From NCBI GenBank assembly GCA_025345505.1, contig JANVCC010000073.1:1537843-1601842 (forward strand): DNA of 64,000 nt, given 5' to 3'. A program made the translations under genes and the position numbers. Source of the stretch: Todiramphus chloris collaris (Eukaryota; Chordata; Aves; Coraciiformes; Alcedinidae). How positions within the stretch are numbered: position 1 is the stretch's first letter; each line of letters starts with the position of its first letter. The notes beneath the pieces are model-generated. The model did no database searches and was not told the origin of the DNA. It saw nothing but the letters and a program-made list of their open reading frames with translations. Shown here piece by piece: positions 1 to 13,743 of the stretch.

Positions 1-220
1 GGACAAGGCTTCCTGGCACGTGGATCCCTTTCAAGGGCTGGACAGTGGCTGTTAATATGGCAACGGGGAAGCTCTAGTGAAGGAGAAGATCTCAGTCCTG
101 ACAGATGACTATGAACTGGTCTTGAATATAGGAAGGGGGTTTTCTTCAGCTGTGAAGACGTCTTTCCTTCCAAATCTGCCTTGGGGTTCTTTGTGGTTTA
201 AACAGACTGGTATTTATGAG

Positions 221-278
221 GCATCTAGAAACCTTGGCAGGCATCTAGAAACCTTGGCAGCATCCAGAAACCTCGATG
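221..278. repeat. 20-bp tandem duplication
   Basis: GCATCTAGAAACCTTGGCAG occurs twice exactly (221-240 and 241-260), followed by a diverged third copy. Confidence 0.9.
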
Positions 279-1569
279 CAAAGCGTTGTGAGGAAGCTCT
301 GAAACATTTCCCTTCCTGCGTGGAGCATTCAGTCGTTGCACTGGAATCAGAAATCAATCTTCCTAACTGTTGCTTTTCCCAGACGTAGCTATCCTGCTTT
401 GCTGAGTGAGGGCCCAAAGCTTGGGGTGAGTTTGGATGGCACCGTCTGGTGCCCAGCTCCTTGCAGCTCTGCATCAAAAGCCCAAAGGTGAGAAAAAGCC
501 ACACACCCAGAGGTGCCCCCTGAGATAAGTTCAGCACATCGATTAGGTCTATCACGGGGCATTTCGGCGAGAGCTTCTTATGAACTCGTGCCTTTGTTTT
601 CTGTCTGCTGTCAGGTGATCTGGTGAGGCTGTCCCCTCCGTGACACACGAAGAACCCGTGTGTCTTCTACAGCTGAGCTGGAATTAGAAAGGACGATTTG
701 TCAAAATGCAAGTAGGGAGAACGCGGATTTTGCCGGATCCGCTGCAGGAGCAAGAGGTCCCCTGACTAGGTCCATCTTGGCTTTGAGGATGAAAGGCACT
801 AAGTGCCAAGTGAGGCTCTCTTAGATCTTGCTTCTCAATGTACAACTGACCCTAACAATCCAAGAGCTGAACTGTCACAGACCCAAGGAACTCTGAAAGT
901 CGTTTCAAGGAAGAGGCTAAATCGGGTCCTTTAGTCTGTTGACTGAATTGCCCGTAGGGACGTGAACGTTCTTACCCGTCGGTGCCGAGACCCCTGCAGC
1001 AGTGCTAGCAGCTTTCCTGCTGGAAGGCTTGCTTTTCCTTCCCGTGCAGGTAGCTGTTCTTTGGCAAGCCAAAGCGAGCCCTTAGGAGCTCTCTCGCCGC
1101 TGCCAGCGCTCCCGGGCGTGCGGAGCGGCCGTGGTGCCGTCCCCGTCACGTTTTCTCTCGCCTGTGGCAGAAGGGTTTCCGTGCCTCTTAAAGTCCTGCT
1201 GTGTGGAAGGTCTGGAAAGGTCGCGGGGCTTGGGGGTTTGGTTTTTTTTTTCCTCCCCTTTGTGAGCTGCAGATCTGCTTTGGAGGCGAGCCCAGCTCCA
1301 GCGCAGGGGATGAGAGCGGGGCAGGGTGGCTCTGAGCAGCTCAGAAGTGTGTCTGCTGGGCCAGGCTCGCTCTCCAGGGCACAAGCCCTGCAGTGGGGGA
1401 AATGGAAACACAAGTTAGTGTTTTGGGAAACAAATAAATAATTAATAAATAAATACGCCGTTATCATTCCGAGGAGCGGGGGGTGTCCCAGGCGGGGATG
1501 GGTTTGTCTTCTGGATGCACAAGCCACCAGCGTTTGGATGAGTCCTTCCTACAAGAGTCAACAAGGACT

Positions 1570-1690
1570 TTATATATACGTATAAGCAAATAAATGACAT
1601 GAACTATATACATATATACATGATACAAGAAGAAATATATATGTAATATAAATACAAAATATATATGTAATATAAATATAAAGTATACTG
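1570..1690. repeat. A/T-rich microsatellite
   Basis: Runs of ATATAC/ATATAT with a repeated ATATATATGTAATATAAATA segment. Confidence 0.85.
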
Positions 1691-1934
1691 ATACGCGTGG
1701 TGGCGCGGGGGGAGACGCTGCTTCTCCTGCACATGGGGCACCTCAGGTTGGCACGGGACGGTGGTTGTAGAAATGGTCCCAGGCTGGGTTACATCACGGG
1801 AGGGCGAAGGAGGCACGGGTCGGAACGGAGGGCAATCGTTTTCCTTTGGCTGAGCTTTATTGTGTTTTCGTCCTTTCCTGTGCTGCTGCTGCTGTGCATG
1901 TGCTTGCGAAGCGGGGACGCGGGGCGTTTATTGA

Positions 1935-2207
<273 letters not shown>

Positions 2208-4172
2208 TGAACTGGTTGCCGTGCTTGTTTGCATTGATGCTTATCTCTGGTGTGTCTGTTTCTGCCCCAAAAATGGGGAGCAAAGGTTTCCAAAGAGATG
2301 AAAGTAGGGTAGAGGGAGGCTGGAAGGTTCTTGGGATATGGAGTGGCCTTTGCTGTGGGTCTGTTGTAGCCTCCCTCCATAGTTGGCTCTTCTCTGGAGA
2401 ACCAGTCGACTATCGAGTGGGCCCCAAGAAGATAACTTGCTGGGGCCACAAAGTTCACCCCATCTCCAGGTGTGACCTTAGGAAGAGTTTTCTGGTCTGC
2501 GTGTGCCTGGCGTGGGGAGGTGTCAGCCCTCCCCTTCCCAAAAGCAGTGCTGTGTTTTCACTCTTCAGCAGTTTTGGATGTAAAATTAATTCACCGACTA
2601 GCCGGTGACCAGCTTTTGGTAGTTTTTGTGAGGAGACGAGGAACCATTTTACTTGTCTCTGATTTTCTGCTGAAGCAGCTTGTGCTGTGCCCAGCCACCT
2701 CCAGTGGCAGTCTGGCCTTTCTCAAGTAAGAAGGATTTGAGCGCTTTATTTTTTTGCTCAGTATGACTTTTTGGGGTTTTTTTTTCTCTTTTTTTAATCA
2801 GCCCTGTGTTAAAAAAGCAAAGGGACGAGAAGATGCCCTTTTGCTGTTGTTGTCAGCTCCTGACAGGTTTTTTGGGTGCTCTTGAACCTTCCTGGAGGAG
2901 CCACGGCATCAGCATTGACCTCGTCCATTCTCACTCCCTTCTGCCCAGGGTTCAATAGGAGAGATTTAATTCCTTTAGAAGCTTAGGGGGATGTGGTTCA
3001 AAAGCTGGAGGTTGTGTCAAATGGTGTGAAAGCAGACACTTTCCTCTCAGCCTTCCAGGCAATTTGGTGAGCCCCGTAGAGCCGAGAGGAAGACCGTTCT
3101 GAAACACACGCCGAGGACCGTGCTGCAGCCCGAGGAGACGTCACGCTTGGTGTGGTTCTCCTCCTGCCTTACCCTCCCTCTTTTAGTCACCCCTCCCTCC
3201 TCAGCATCCCTGTTTGACGGCATCGCTTCGTCCGTGAATGGGTTAGGGAAGCTGGGTTGAAATGCATGACCTGGTGTTGCCTAGCGATGCCCGACGGCCA
3301 CCGAGGAGGGAACCCAGATCTCTCACTGCTGCCACCCCAGCGCACGACTTTTGTTGCCCCACGGTGCAGCTCTTGTGTCTCTTAGGTCTGACCAGTGCCG
3401 AAGAGCCAGAGATCAGTGACTGGAACTGGAGCCTGCTCTGAAAACTTCACACTGTTATTCTGGCCGGGAATAACAACTGTGCTGGGTATTTTGTGGAACA
3501 GGGCACTGTGGGTCTGACCCTGCAGCCGTGGAGGCAGCAAGTTTGGAGAACGGCTTTGTGCCGAGGGTGAGCAGGATGAGGATCTCCCTGCGGGAAATGC
3601 TCGCTGTGTGTCGCTGGCACATCTCGGTTGTGCTGCTCCCTGCGAAGGCTGGCTTAGAAAAATCTTGTTGTTTTTGCTTGATTTAGAGGCTGAAATATTT
3701 TGGGCCAGTTGGAACTTCCCAACTTTGCTTTGGCCGGCACTGTTCTCTTTGTGAGGCTGGGGAAAAGATTTAATATCCTTTTTTTTTTATTGTGCGTGGT
3801 GTCGTAAACGTGTTCTTCACGGCGGGTTTAATAACGGTCTTGTTTTGCACTCTCCTGTTGTCTGAAAGCCCACACCAAACGAGCCTGTTTACTCCTGAAG
3901 GCCCCAAGCCCTGGACCGTTTGGCGTGGCTGAACTCTCCATCTCTCCCTACGCTTTCCAAAGGCTGGGAGGATGATTTTAGACACTGGGAAAAAAAACAA
4001 GGGAGAGGAATTAATGAATCTCAGACCATTGCACACAAATGTCTGAACAACGTCCTGGGACAACCCTTAGTGCTTAGGATCACGATGCCTGTACGAGGCA
4101 AGTTTCTTGCCTGTTCTGTCTGATGTCCCAACCCTGTGGTTTGACCTTACTCCAACAAAATCCATCCTTCCT

Positions 4173-4515
4173 GTTCAACCTGGAGAAGAGAAGGCTTCGG
4201 GGAGACTTTTAACACTTCAGTCTTTTGAGCAGGGCCTGTTAGGACAGGATGAGGGGGGATGGGTTTAAACTAAAAGAGGGAGATTTAGACCAGAGAGAAG
4301 GGAGAAATTGTTGGTGCTGAGGGTGGGGAGAGCCTGTGCCAGGCTGCCCAGAGAGGTGGTGGCTGCCCCATCCCTGGCACCATTGCAGGGGAGGTTGCCC
4401 GGGGCTCTGAGCACCCTGCTCTAGGTGCAGATGGCCCTGCTCCCTGCAGGGGGGTTGGACCAGATGATCTTGAAAGGTCCCTGCCCACCCAAAGCAGTTG
4501 TGACTCTGTGACTCC
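4173..4515 (+). mobile_element. CR1 LINE, 3' fragment
   Basis: It reads from the TTCAACCTGGAGAAGAGAAG segment through GCCAGGCTGCCCAGAGAGG to GGACCAGATGATCTTGAAAG and ends in degenerate octamers. It is 5'-truncated. It belongs to the subgroup with GCACCCTGCTCTAGGTGCAG. Confidence 0.9.
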
Positions 4516-7038
4516 ATCAGTCCTGCAGGAGGCTGGTTTGGTTATTCCACCCAAGAGACGCTTTGTGCAGCGTGGGCTGGGACCAGACACCTGCCCTGGG
4601 ACCGACCAGTGCTCCCCCAAAGGAGCAAACTGTGCTGGTTTGCTGACGTGCGTGATAATTAATAGTTAAAAATAAGTACGAGGCATTTAAGAAACCCAAA
4701 GGCATCCTGGAGTGAAGTTCTGGCACAGTCTGTCCCCAGCTCTGCAGGGGAGGCTGCAGGGGAAGATTTGCCCCTGGGGTTTAGGACACAGAGCCACCTT
4801 CTCCCCGCAGCCCACTCACCAGGGCTGAGAAAACAACTGCCATTTGGGCTGTCATCTTCTCCTCTCTCTGCTGGCTGAGGTCGCTTGCTTGCCTCTTCGT
4901 TTCTATTCTTGCACGTTCCCCACCTCCCCTCCCTTGGCTCTCGGTGTCTTTCTTGGGACGCCGTTTGAACCAGATGCCTGCAAAGCCCTCGGGGCCCTTT
5001 GAGAAGGTGCCCCTGACCCCTCTTGGGCTGGCGGGGCCGTTGGGGCAGGTTTCTGCCCCCTCGGGGTCCTCTCGAGGACCGCTTCACCTGAACCCTTTTC
5101 ATTTTACCCTTCTCTCCATTTTTTTTCCTTGCGTTTCTTCAGCTGATCACTCTTTCATAATGAGGAGGCCGGGTTTTTTTCCCTGTTGTACTTTGAGCCT
5201 TGCTTTTTTAGGATGATGCCAGAAATCTGCCTGATTTAGCCTGGGTGGTTCTAGTTTTACTTGCAAAATTATTGCTTTTCTCTGCATCTCCGTTTCTCTT
5301 ATGCAAGTGCAGGAGGAAAAGGGACCAACGTGTTGCACTGCAGAGGATGAGAAGCAGCTCGAGTCAGGCGTGACAGGACAGACCAGATGGGCATAAAACC
5401 AAATAGGATTAATTTCAGGGTGATTTAGACCTGGAGGTTTCTCGCAGGTGCTAACCAGGGGGTGCAGCAGAAGATCACTGCAAAGTCAGGTTCCTCTAGG
5501 AGTCCTTTGGATCACTTCTGAGGTCAGAACTGGGCTGGAAACCTAGATTGCAATGAGACGTCTGACGCTTCTTGCTCTCCAGACAGATCATATGAAAAAC
5601 CTTGGCAAGGCATTTGGCACTCACAGAATCTCATAGCAGGAAGAATTCACATTTGCAAGTGCAGAGGAAAAGAATAACCTGCTGATCCCCTTGGCCTCTT
5701 TTACACGCGTAGCTGGGGGGAGGTTGCAAGCAAAAACCAGACTCGATTTGCCTGCACGTGCAGGAGTTGTTGTCCCCATGTACAACACCTGCACTTACCC
5801 TCTTAGTAGCTTGAGATTTGGCATGAGATTGGAAGAAATGGGAAAGAGAGGAAAGCTGTGGAGTTTGGAGAGCACAGGAACTTCCAAGGAGAAACAGGAT
5901 GATAAAAGTGATGCTTTTTGGAGAAAAAGCAGAACCTAGGAGAAGTAAAATTTGGAGCTGGTAACGGTGAATGGTTTCCTGCAGGAAGGGAGGAAGTTAG
6001 GAAAGCCCATAAGTCATTAGAGAGGCTGATGGGAGCTCCAGGCTGGGATTTAAGGCTGACTTGTGAGCTGGGTTTAGGACAACTGAAGGTTACCTATGTT
6101 GTATTTTAGCACACGTTATCAAGTGAGCACGCTGGAGATGCACGGTGTGCAACCATCACTTCTGTGAGTAGCTGCACAGTGGCTTTGAACACCCTGGCAA
6201 ATTTTAGGGGTCTGAGAAGGGCGGAAGGTACAACTGGAAAAACAAACCAGCAGGAATTTGAAATGAGATTTCATCTTCTGGTAGTGCTGATGTTACCTGT
6301 TGCTCTTCTCCCCTCTGGGTGGCACAGCCTTGGGCTGGCTTTGCACGGTGTGGCACAAAAGAGTTTTTTCCACATCCACTAAACAAAAAACAGGCTCAGT
6401 GTTCGTAGAGAGGAGTTTACAGCACAGGATAATGGTCTCATGCTGGAAGGGGATCAATCGTTGTACCTTAAGGTCTCCCTTAGAAAATACAGTGAGTATC
6501 AAACCAAAGTTTTGATTGCAGAGCCCAACGTCAAGTCTCCAAAACAGCCCGAGTGAGATTCAAGCCCTCCGAGCACAGGGAGTCAAATGGAGCTGTGTCT
6601 TGGCTCTGACATATTTCCACTGAAAAAGAAATTTAAAAAAAAAAACCAAAAACAAAGCAAAACAAAAGTAAAGCTGATGAATGTTCAGTGCTGTGAAATC
6701 TTCCTGTAGAGACGTGCCAGAACACACCCATCCTGGGCAGAGAAGGGCATTTATTTTGTTTTAAAGCGCTCTTTAATCTCTCTGGATACCAAGAGGCAGA
6801 CTGAGTTCCCCAGAACACATTTCCTCTCCCCTCCTTATATTTACTAAGCTTAAAGAGCAAACGTGGGGTTGAGGAGGTTTCACTCGAGCTTCTTGCAGTC
6901 CCCCATGATGAGATGTTGTGCAGCATCGAAGGGTGACGGTCCTCAAGGGCTTGAGCAAAGATGGTGCAGAAATTCTTTGTGGTCCCTGCCTCTTACCCAG
7001 GAGAAGACACAGGGGTAGATCAGTGCAGCAACTGCCCG

Positions 7039-7135
7039 GGTTCCCTGCCATCGCTGCCCATGTTTTCTCCCATTGCTGCCTGGGTTCCCTGCCATCGCTG
7101 CCCAGGTTCTCTGCCATTGCTGCCCAGGTTGCCCC
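7039..7135. repeat. 22-bp tandem repeat, about 4.3 copies
   Basis: Units GGTTCCCTGCCATCGCTGCC plus CA start at 7039, 7061, 7083 and 7105, with a partial at 7127. Copies differ by a few bases. Confidence 0.9.
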
Positions 7136-7677
7136 AAGTGCCGTAATTTTAGATTGATTTTTCCTCCTGAAAAGCTGCCTTTGACCCACTTTATTTTTCT
7201 GCTGCTGAAGGAGAAGTGCTAGATAAATTGGTGTGAGCTTTTAAGGTATGAAAAGGAGAGCCTGAACCCAGAGTCTTAGTGCCCAACAGTTCCTATGCTT
7301 TATTGGGTAGGTGGGTTCAGCTTTTCTTCGCGGGAGTCGTGCCTGCTCTGTATTGCAGACGTAGTGTCTGGTTTTTTTGGTGGGGATTTTGCCTTTAAAA
7401 GGAGCCTGGATACAGCAGCACATCCCTCCCCTGCTTCTCCATCCCGCCGCAGTCGCTGCGTTAGCGGCATCAAGGTGAGCTGAGGCTGGTGCTGAGGTGG
7501 CTTTCACCTGTCGGGCCGGGCAGCTCGGTGCGTGCTGCAGTGTCTGCTGCAGTCGCTGCCTCCTCGGGAAGGAGACTTGATTCTCCCGTGGCAAATCCGG
7601 CACGAAAATAGCTGCCGGGAAGAGGAACCGCGAGCAGAGCAGCGCTCCACAGCGACGGGATGCGCTGCAGACAAACT

Positions 7678-7710
7678 GGGGATGGGGATGGGGATGGGGA
7701 TGGGGGGGGT
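7678..7710. repeat. (GGGGAT)n tract ending in a G-run
   Basis: Four GGGGAT-like units lead into a run of G. It fits a G-quadruplex motif on the + strand. Confidence 0.85.
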
Positions 7711-8344
7711 TGTGGTGGAGTTTTTTTTTAAAGTCAAGCAGCATTTTAGCATCCAAAGGCTGCCTGTGCTAATTGCAGCTGCCCTTACGGTGGCAGCTCG
7801 GGCTGCTCAGGCAGCTCCGCGCCCGGCAGGTCCCCAGGGGTTCGAACGCCCACGCTTGAGCCCTTTCGCAGGTGCAAGACCCGGTGTTTCGAGGCCGGTC
7901 TTTGAATGGGGCAAACTAGGCACAGATCTCAGCAGCCCCTTCCCCGTCCTCTGCCAGAACGGGTCATGAAGAAGGGTCCTTGCTCCGAAAGAAGCCGCGG
8001 CTTCCTCGCCCTGCCAGGGTTTGTGCAGGGAGCTGCCGGAGCCACCGAGCTTCTGCATCGCACAGCCAGGGCTTTTGGTTTTTAGGGGATGGGGAGGGCT
8101 GAGCCCTTGCTGCTGCTAGTTTGGTGGAGGTAGTGCTGCAGCCACATTATTGCAGTGTCCGAGCAACTTTTGGTACTTGGGGGAGCTGCAAGCCGTGGGA
8201 TCTGTGCCCCTAGAGCTGCAGGAAGCAGAGGGAGTAAGCACAGGGTGAGTTCGTTGGAGCCCCTTTTCTTCACCTCCCATGGATACAGAGTCCGAAGCTG
8301 TCTCTATATAGAACCCTCTGTTTTCTCCTTTTCCAGAAACAAGG

Positions 8345-8455
8345 GAATCACAGAATGGTTTGTCTTGGAAGGGACCTCAAAGCTCATCCCGTTCCAACCC
8401 CCCTGCCATGGGTAGGGACCCCTCCCACTAGAGCAGGGTGCTCACAGCCCTGTCC
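8345..8455 (-). mobile_element. CR1 LINE, short 3' end
   Basis: The reverse-complement 3' end starts with ATCACAGAATGG and continues with the GGAAGGGACCTCAAAGCTCA motif. It is about 110 bp and strongly 5'-truncated. It belongs to the CTAGTGGGAGGTGTCCCT-like subgroup. Confidence 0.85.
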
Positions 8456-11186
8456 TTCTGAGACTGGAAATGGAGAGTTCTAGAGGGGAGTGAAAGAGCT
8501 GGAAGCAGGTTTGGAAAGAGAAGTTATCACAGAGCCTGTGAACCAGAGGGGAGTGAAGGATGGTGAAGCTGGAGCCAGGTTGTTATCTGGGGAAAATTCA
8601 GGCTGGGGGAGAAAATAGTAGTAGGACCACAGAAGGAAAACCCAGTTGCTTCAGCTGCCTTTCTACTGCCACGTGTCCTATTCCTCATCCTGGAAGATGG
8701 TGTGTGTTTCCCAGCAAACAGCATCCCAACCACAGTCCCAGTTTCCCAGTGCCTGCAGCCTGCCCAGGGAAGGGCGGCAGGGCTGGGACTGGCCGGGGCA
8801 GCTGCTGGGGGCACAGGCAGCAGCATCTCTGTGCCTCTCGCTGCCTGCCAGCTCCTCACCTCCTCCTGCCTGGCAGCAGGGAAGGGAGAAGCATCTGCCC
8901 TGGGGCATTTGAGGAGCCCAGGACGGTCTGTGCTTCCTCCCGAGGGCAGAGAGAGGCTGTGTCCGAGTCGCTGGAGTGACACGCGGAGACCGATGGGGTT
9001 TAACTTATGCAAAGCTCTGCACCACAAGCCCTCCTTGATTGCAAATAAGCAAGTGATCTTTTTAATCCAGTGTAGAGTCCAACAGAGCATGAATATAGCA
9101 CGGTGATGCAGCTGAAAACAAGGGCACAGCTCGAGCTAAGCACCAGCTTAGGGGAGAGGGACAAACCCCGCGGCTCACGGGGCAGCTTGGGTGGGTGAGT
9201 GGGCGAAACCATCCGGAGGCTCTGAGCTTTTATCTCTGGGGGCATCCTCATCTCCTCCGCTGCCTCGCAGTTGTGGCAGGGCTGGTGACACCGTAACGCC
9301 ACTGCCTGGCACCAGTTTGGCTGGAGGTCGGGCTGCTCGTGCCGCTGGCTGGTACCAAGTGGCCGGTGAGCAGAGATGCAGTGGAACAGGAGCAGCTCTC
9401 TGGAAGGATCAGCCTGGATCATTAATTCCCCCACATTATTTAATTGTGAGCTGGAATCCGGGGTGGCACATTATCCGCTGGTTTCGTCCTTGTGAATATC
9501 CAGTGGAAGGGTATTAATAATCCAGATGGCCGGCAAAATGTTTGTTTTATGATGCTCTCTGATTATTATGAGGCTATCAGCCCTCGGTGCCTATTGAAGT
9601 CAAATGTCCTCTCCATACAGCGTATGCGTTCAGCAGTCTAAATAGATAATAATTACAGGTCAGCTAACGTCGGAATGCTGCCGTGGGGTGATTTTTTTAT
9701 GCACCATTTGGGTGTAGCTGCAAATTGATAAATCACATCGCTACGGATTTCTGTGTGGATCACATATGGTGCAGACCAGCACGACCAAGTGGGCAGCTCT
9801 CTCCGGCTCCCACAACTGGCTCTCAGGGCAAAAGGGGCTTTTTTTACTGGACTCTTCTACTTGGAGCTGCTGCAGGAGCTGGTCCTGGCTTCCCAGTGAG
9901 GGTTGAATTTTTAAACAGGGCTGTGAGCTTTCCCAGGAAGCCTCTTCTCCCCATGCCTTTCAGTGGGAAGCATCACTTAGGACCAGTGTTATGCAACTGG
10001 GGTTATTTTTTTGTTGTTCTCTCTGATGTTTTTGTTGGCTTATTTTTGTGAATTCCCAATGCAAAGCATGGGAAATGGTTCTCGGGGCCAGCTTGGTTTC
10101 TGTGGCATTAGTGGTGTGGGGGAGACCCTGTTATTTCAGAGCCCGTGATTTTATTTTTTGCCTTGCAGAGGTGGTCAGAAAGGCACTGAAAGCTGATTTG
10201 TTATTGTAGGGTTGGTGGTGATTGCTGAACAGCTGGCGTTATTTATTTTATTTTACTTTATTTGGGTTTATTTTGGTTTTAAAAGTTGGCATGGGGTGCA
10301 GTAGTTTAGTCTGTAAATTACTTTGAAAATAGAAAAAAAAGAGTAACTTAGCCCCCTAATTGCTGAGGAGAACAGGACAGGAGCTGAGAGAGGCTTCTTG
10401 AAACCCAAATGAGTCGAGCTGCCAGGGACCTAAAGGCTCATCTCTGCGGAGAGCCTCCCAGGAGCTCCACCGGGGTGGCAGCCACCCATCCTGAGCAGGG
10501 AAGGCTGGGGAGACGAGGAGAAACCGGGAGGAAAATAGAGCTTTGAAGTTTGTTTTATTAAAAAGAGAAATTTGCACTGGGGGGGGGGAGGTACCTCTGT
10601 GCTTTTTCCCTTACCCGTTTCCCATAGTGGCATCTCAGCTGCTAAGAGGTGAAACATTTCAGTCCCAGGGGAGAGCCACGTGCGCCTGAAACGCAGCGAG
10701 CACCTCACATTCAGGTGACCGTGGGCTAAGATAGGGACCTTTGCAGCAGTGTCTGAATCAACGACACGGGACACTTCATAAGTTAAGGGGAAAGAAAAAC
10801 CAAACCCAGCATCACCCCAAGATTGCCTCTCCCTCCGCCCCATCACTTGCAGCTTATCATCGGTACGGCTGGAGCGAGCAGGTCAGTGATGCAGAGAGGA
10901 CCTGGCTTGGGATGGGGGGGCAGAGGGGACGATTAACCCTTGAAGCAGCCCCAGCACAGCCCATCTCCTCCTCGGCACAAGAGGATTTGAGAGCTGAAGT
11001 TGGGGAACCAGCCACACTAAGGTCAGACCAAAGGTCCGTCCAGACAAATCATTGCTTGTGGATGAGTAAGAGAGCGCGGTGAGCCTGCCATGATGCATTT
11101 AATTCCATGTTTTGAAGCAAGCACGAGCCCTTCTGCGCCCTCCCCTTCGACGTAAAGTCTGTCCACCTCAAATACCGTGCCCAGTC

Positions 11187-11290
11187 TCGCCGGTGGGCTC
11201 CATTATCCCCCTTGGTAACTGGGGAAAGCCTGCACCAGTTCAAGTGACTGGCCCAAGGTGAGCAGCAGAGCTGCGGGTGCACCTCATCGT
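11187..11290 (-). mobile_element. MIR-like ancient fragment
   Basis: CCATTATCCCCCTTGGTAAC, GGGGAAA and GTGACTGGCCCAAGGTGAGC correspond to the reverse-complemented MIR core segment. It is short and diverged. Confidence 0.45.
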
Positions 11291-11460
11291 TTGTGAGTGA
11301 TGGTCCAAACTTCCAGCGGTCCCCTGGGAGAGGGTGGCCATTGCTTGAATTCCAGGCAGCTCTCGAGGTTGAGACAGAAAGCGGGAGCGTTGGAACAGCA
11401 CTGGGGGGTCAAGCCTTTCAGCAGCAGAGGCTGGAGAGCGTGGGGTGGAAGATAGGGTGG

Positions 11461-11697
11461 AAGATGGCCTGAAGTTGACCCAGGGGAGGTTCAGCCTGGA
11501 TCTCAGGAAGCATTTCTTTCCAGAAAGAGTTGTCAGGCACTGGAATGGGCTGCCCAGGGAGCTGCTGGAGTCACCATCCCTGGAGGGGTTTAAAAGCCAG
11601 GTAGATGTTGTGCTTAGGAACATGGTTTGGATAGGGCTGGGAATAAGGTTGGACTCGATGATCTTGAAGGTCTCTTCCAGCTGGAATTGTTCTATGG
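11461..11697 (+). mobile_element. CR1 LINE, 3' fragment
   Basis: It includes AGGTTCAGCCTGGATCTCAG, AGGCACTGGAATGGGCTGCC and GACTCGATGATCTTGAAGG, ending near TTCTATGG. It is 5'-truncated. Confidence 0.9.
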
Positions 11698-12509
11698 AAG
11701 TGGGGTGGAAGTTCAGCTTCCTCTGTTACCCATAAAATTGTTGCATTTTGGTTTATCCTAAAGCAGAAGTCATCTAGGCTAGGACTGTAGGGTTGATGTT
11801 TTTTTGCCTTTTGGGAACATGAATCCGAGAAGAAAGGAGAGAAAACTTCATTAAAGAGAAAAACTGGGCTCCTGAGATTCCCAGCTGGAGAAGCAGGGGT
11901 TTGTTCCTACAGTGCACAAAAGGCAGGGCAAATTCTGAGGGGCTTGAGATCGTGGAGGTTTGCTCTTGGCCTTTGAGCTTGAAAGCCTGGAGGATTCATG
12001 TTTTCAAGCCTCCCCACCACCACCGTTATAATTAGATCGTTCCTGCTTTATTTTTTAAATGAAATTTGAACTTTCGCTGACGATCGCTTGACTCCAGGAG
12101 GCAGAGCAGGCACAGCTGGTGAAAAGTCCATCTTTTTGTTGTTTGGGTTTTTTTTTTTTATCCCCTCGGTTTGCAGCATCATCGACGTTCTGCTGGAGAA
12201 GAGATGGGTTTTCTCCAAAGCCATCATCATCTTGGCCTTTATAACTCGCTGTAGGGCGATGAAATGTGGGGGCTGTAAGAAGTGGTTTAGCAGAGCGTGA
12301 TATTGGTTAGGAGAGCAGGGAAGGAGCACGGGCGGGTTTAGGGGGGTTTATTTTACTAATTTACAGGAACACAGCCCTTTACAATCTGTTCTGAAGCGAC
12401 TTGAAGCCGAATAATGGGAAAGTAGTAAAAGCTATTAACACTGAGGATTGAAAGGTCAGCTTAACGATGCAGGTTTTTTTCCCATTATGTGGTTATTCTG
12501 GGGCCAGAC

Positions 12510-12768
12510 TCTAGTCAGTGGTGCCCAGTGACAGGACAAGGGGCACTGGGCACAAACTGGAACCCATGAGGAGAAAGTTCCTTGGTGTGAGGGTGTGGGA
12601 GCCTGTGCCAGGCTGCCCAGAGAGGCTGTGGAGTCTCCTTGTTTGGAGAGATTCCCACCCCGGCTGGACCCTGCGCTGCTGGGCCCCTGCTCTGGGTGCC
12701 CCTGCTGGATGGAGCAGGGGGTGGCACCAGAGCATCTCCAGAGGGCCCTTCCAAACTCTACTACTGAT
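12510..12768 (+). mobile_element. CR1 LINE, 3' fragment
   Basis: It carries GCCTGTGCCAGGCTGCCCAG, then GGTGCCCCTGCTGGATGGAG and CATCTCCAGAGGGCCCTTCC. It belongs to the same subgroup as the inverted copy at 42097-42631. Confidence 0.88.
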
Positions 12769-13743
12769 TTTAAGCAGCTTTTGTCTGGGGCAAAAGATAA
12801 TAGAAGGAGGCACTTGATCCAGGTGTTGTTGTGCAGAGCCGTGTTCAGACACTGAGTCAAGGAGGCAGCGTCATCTTTTGGTTCAATGTATGGGTTTTTT
12901 TTTTATTTGACGATGGAAAGAAAATTCAGTGTGCTGAAAACACAGCACTCCTTTTTCCTTGCTTTTGTTCCAGTGTAGTGTTGGGTGCCTAGGGCTGCTT
13001 CACCCTGTCCAAAGCTGCCCTCAACCCCTCCCCAGCTCACAGGAGACGTGTTCGGCCACTCTGATCCGAGTGTGGTTTTGGTGGCGCAGTCTCAGGATGC
13101 TGAGATGGGGCGATTCGCCCGGGCGAGAAAGGCCCTTGATGTGCAATGATGAGGAAAGCTGCTGTGAGATGGAAATCAAAGCTCGTTCACAAATCCTGGC
13201 CTGGGAAGCTCCCAGGAAACCCAGTGCCACAACCCAGTTAGCCTGGGCTGGTGTTCACCTTCGTTCAGATTCCTGAAGCACGTGCATCTTGACCTTCTTA
13301 GATCAGTCACCTTTGAAAGACTCATCCCTCCTCCCAGAGGGACAGCCCCCAGCTGATAAACTGGGACAAGCAGTTGCACCAGTAACTGCAGTTGTCTTTA
13401 GGCTGGTCTGGTTTACATACGTGCGTCTTGGTTCAGAGCGCTTGACCGTGCCCAACTGTCCAGTTACCCTTTCACGTGATTATTTTACCTCTGGGATCAA
13501 AACTGTCAACACTTTGAAATCCCTTTTTCAGGATCCTTGGCAGCGTGTGGGGAACCATCTGGGGCTGGTTGCACCAGTATAAACATGGGCTGTGAGCCGT
13601 GGTGGACACCACGGTGCGTTGCTGGCAAGAGCGTTGCCGTAAAGTGTTGATCCAGTAGCTCCCAAGACCCAGGCTACTGTCGCTCGTTGGCTTCCCAATG
13701 CTTTTATGAACCACCCTGTTGTTCTCCTTTCTCCTCCTGGCAG

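Noticed and set aside
8527-9090. Open frame of 187 codons on the minus strand
   Set aside because: Compositionally biased and without family resemblance. Competing open frames on the other strand cover the same bases.
10984-11045. Possible old CR1 piece (GGTCAGACCAAAGGTCCGTC)
   Set aside because: It matches only a short motif typical of old CR1 tails, with too little flanking agreement to annotate.
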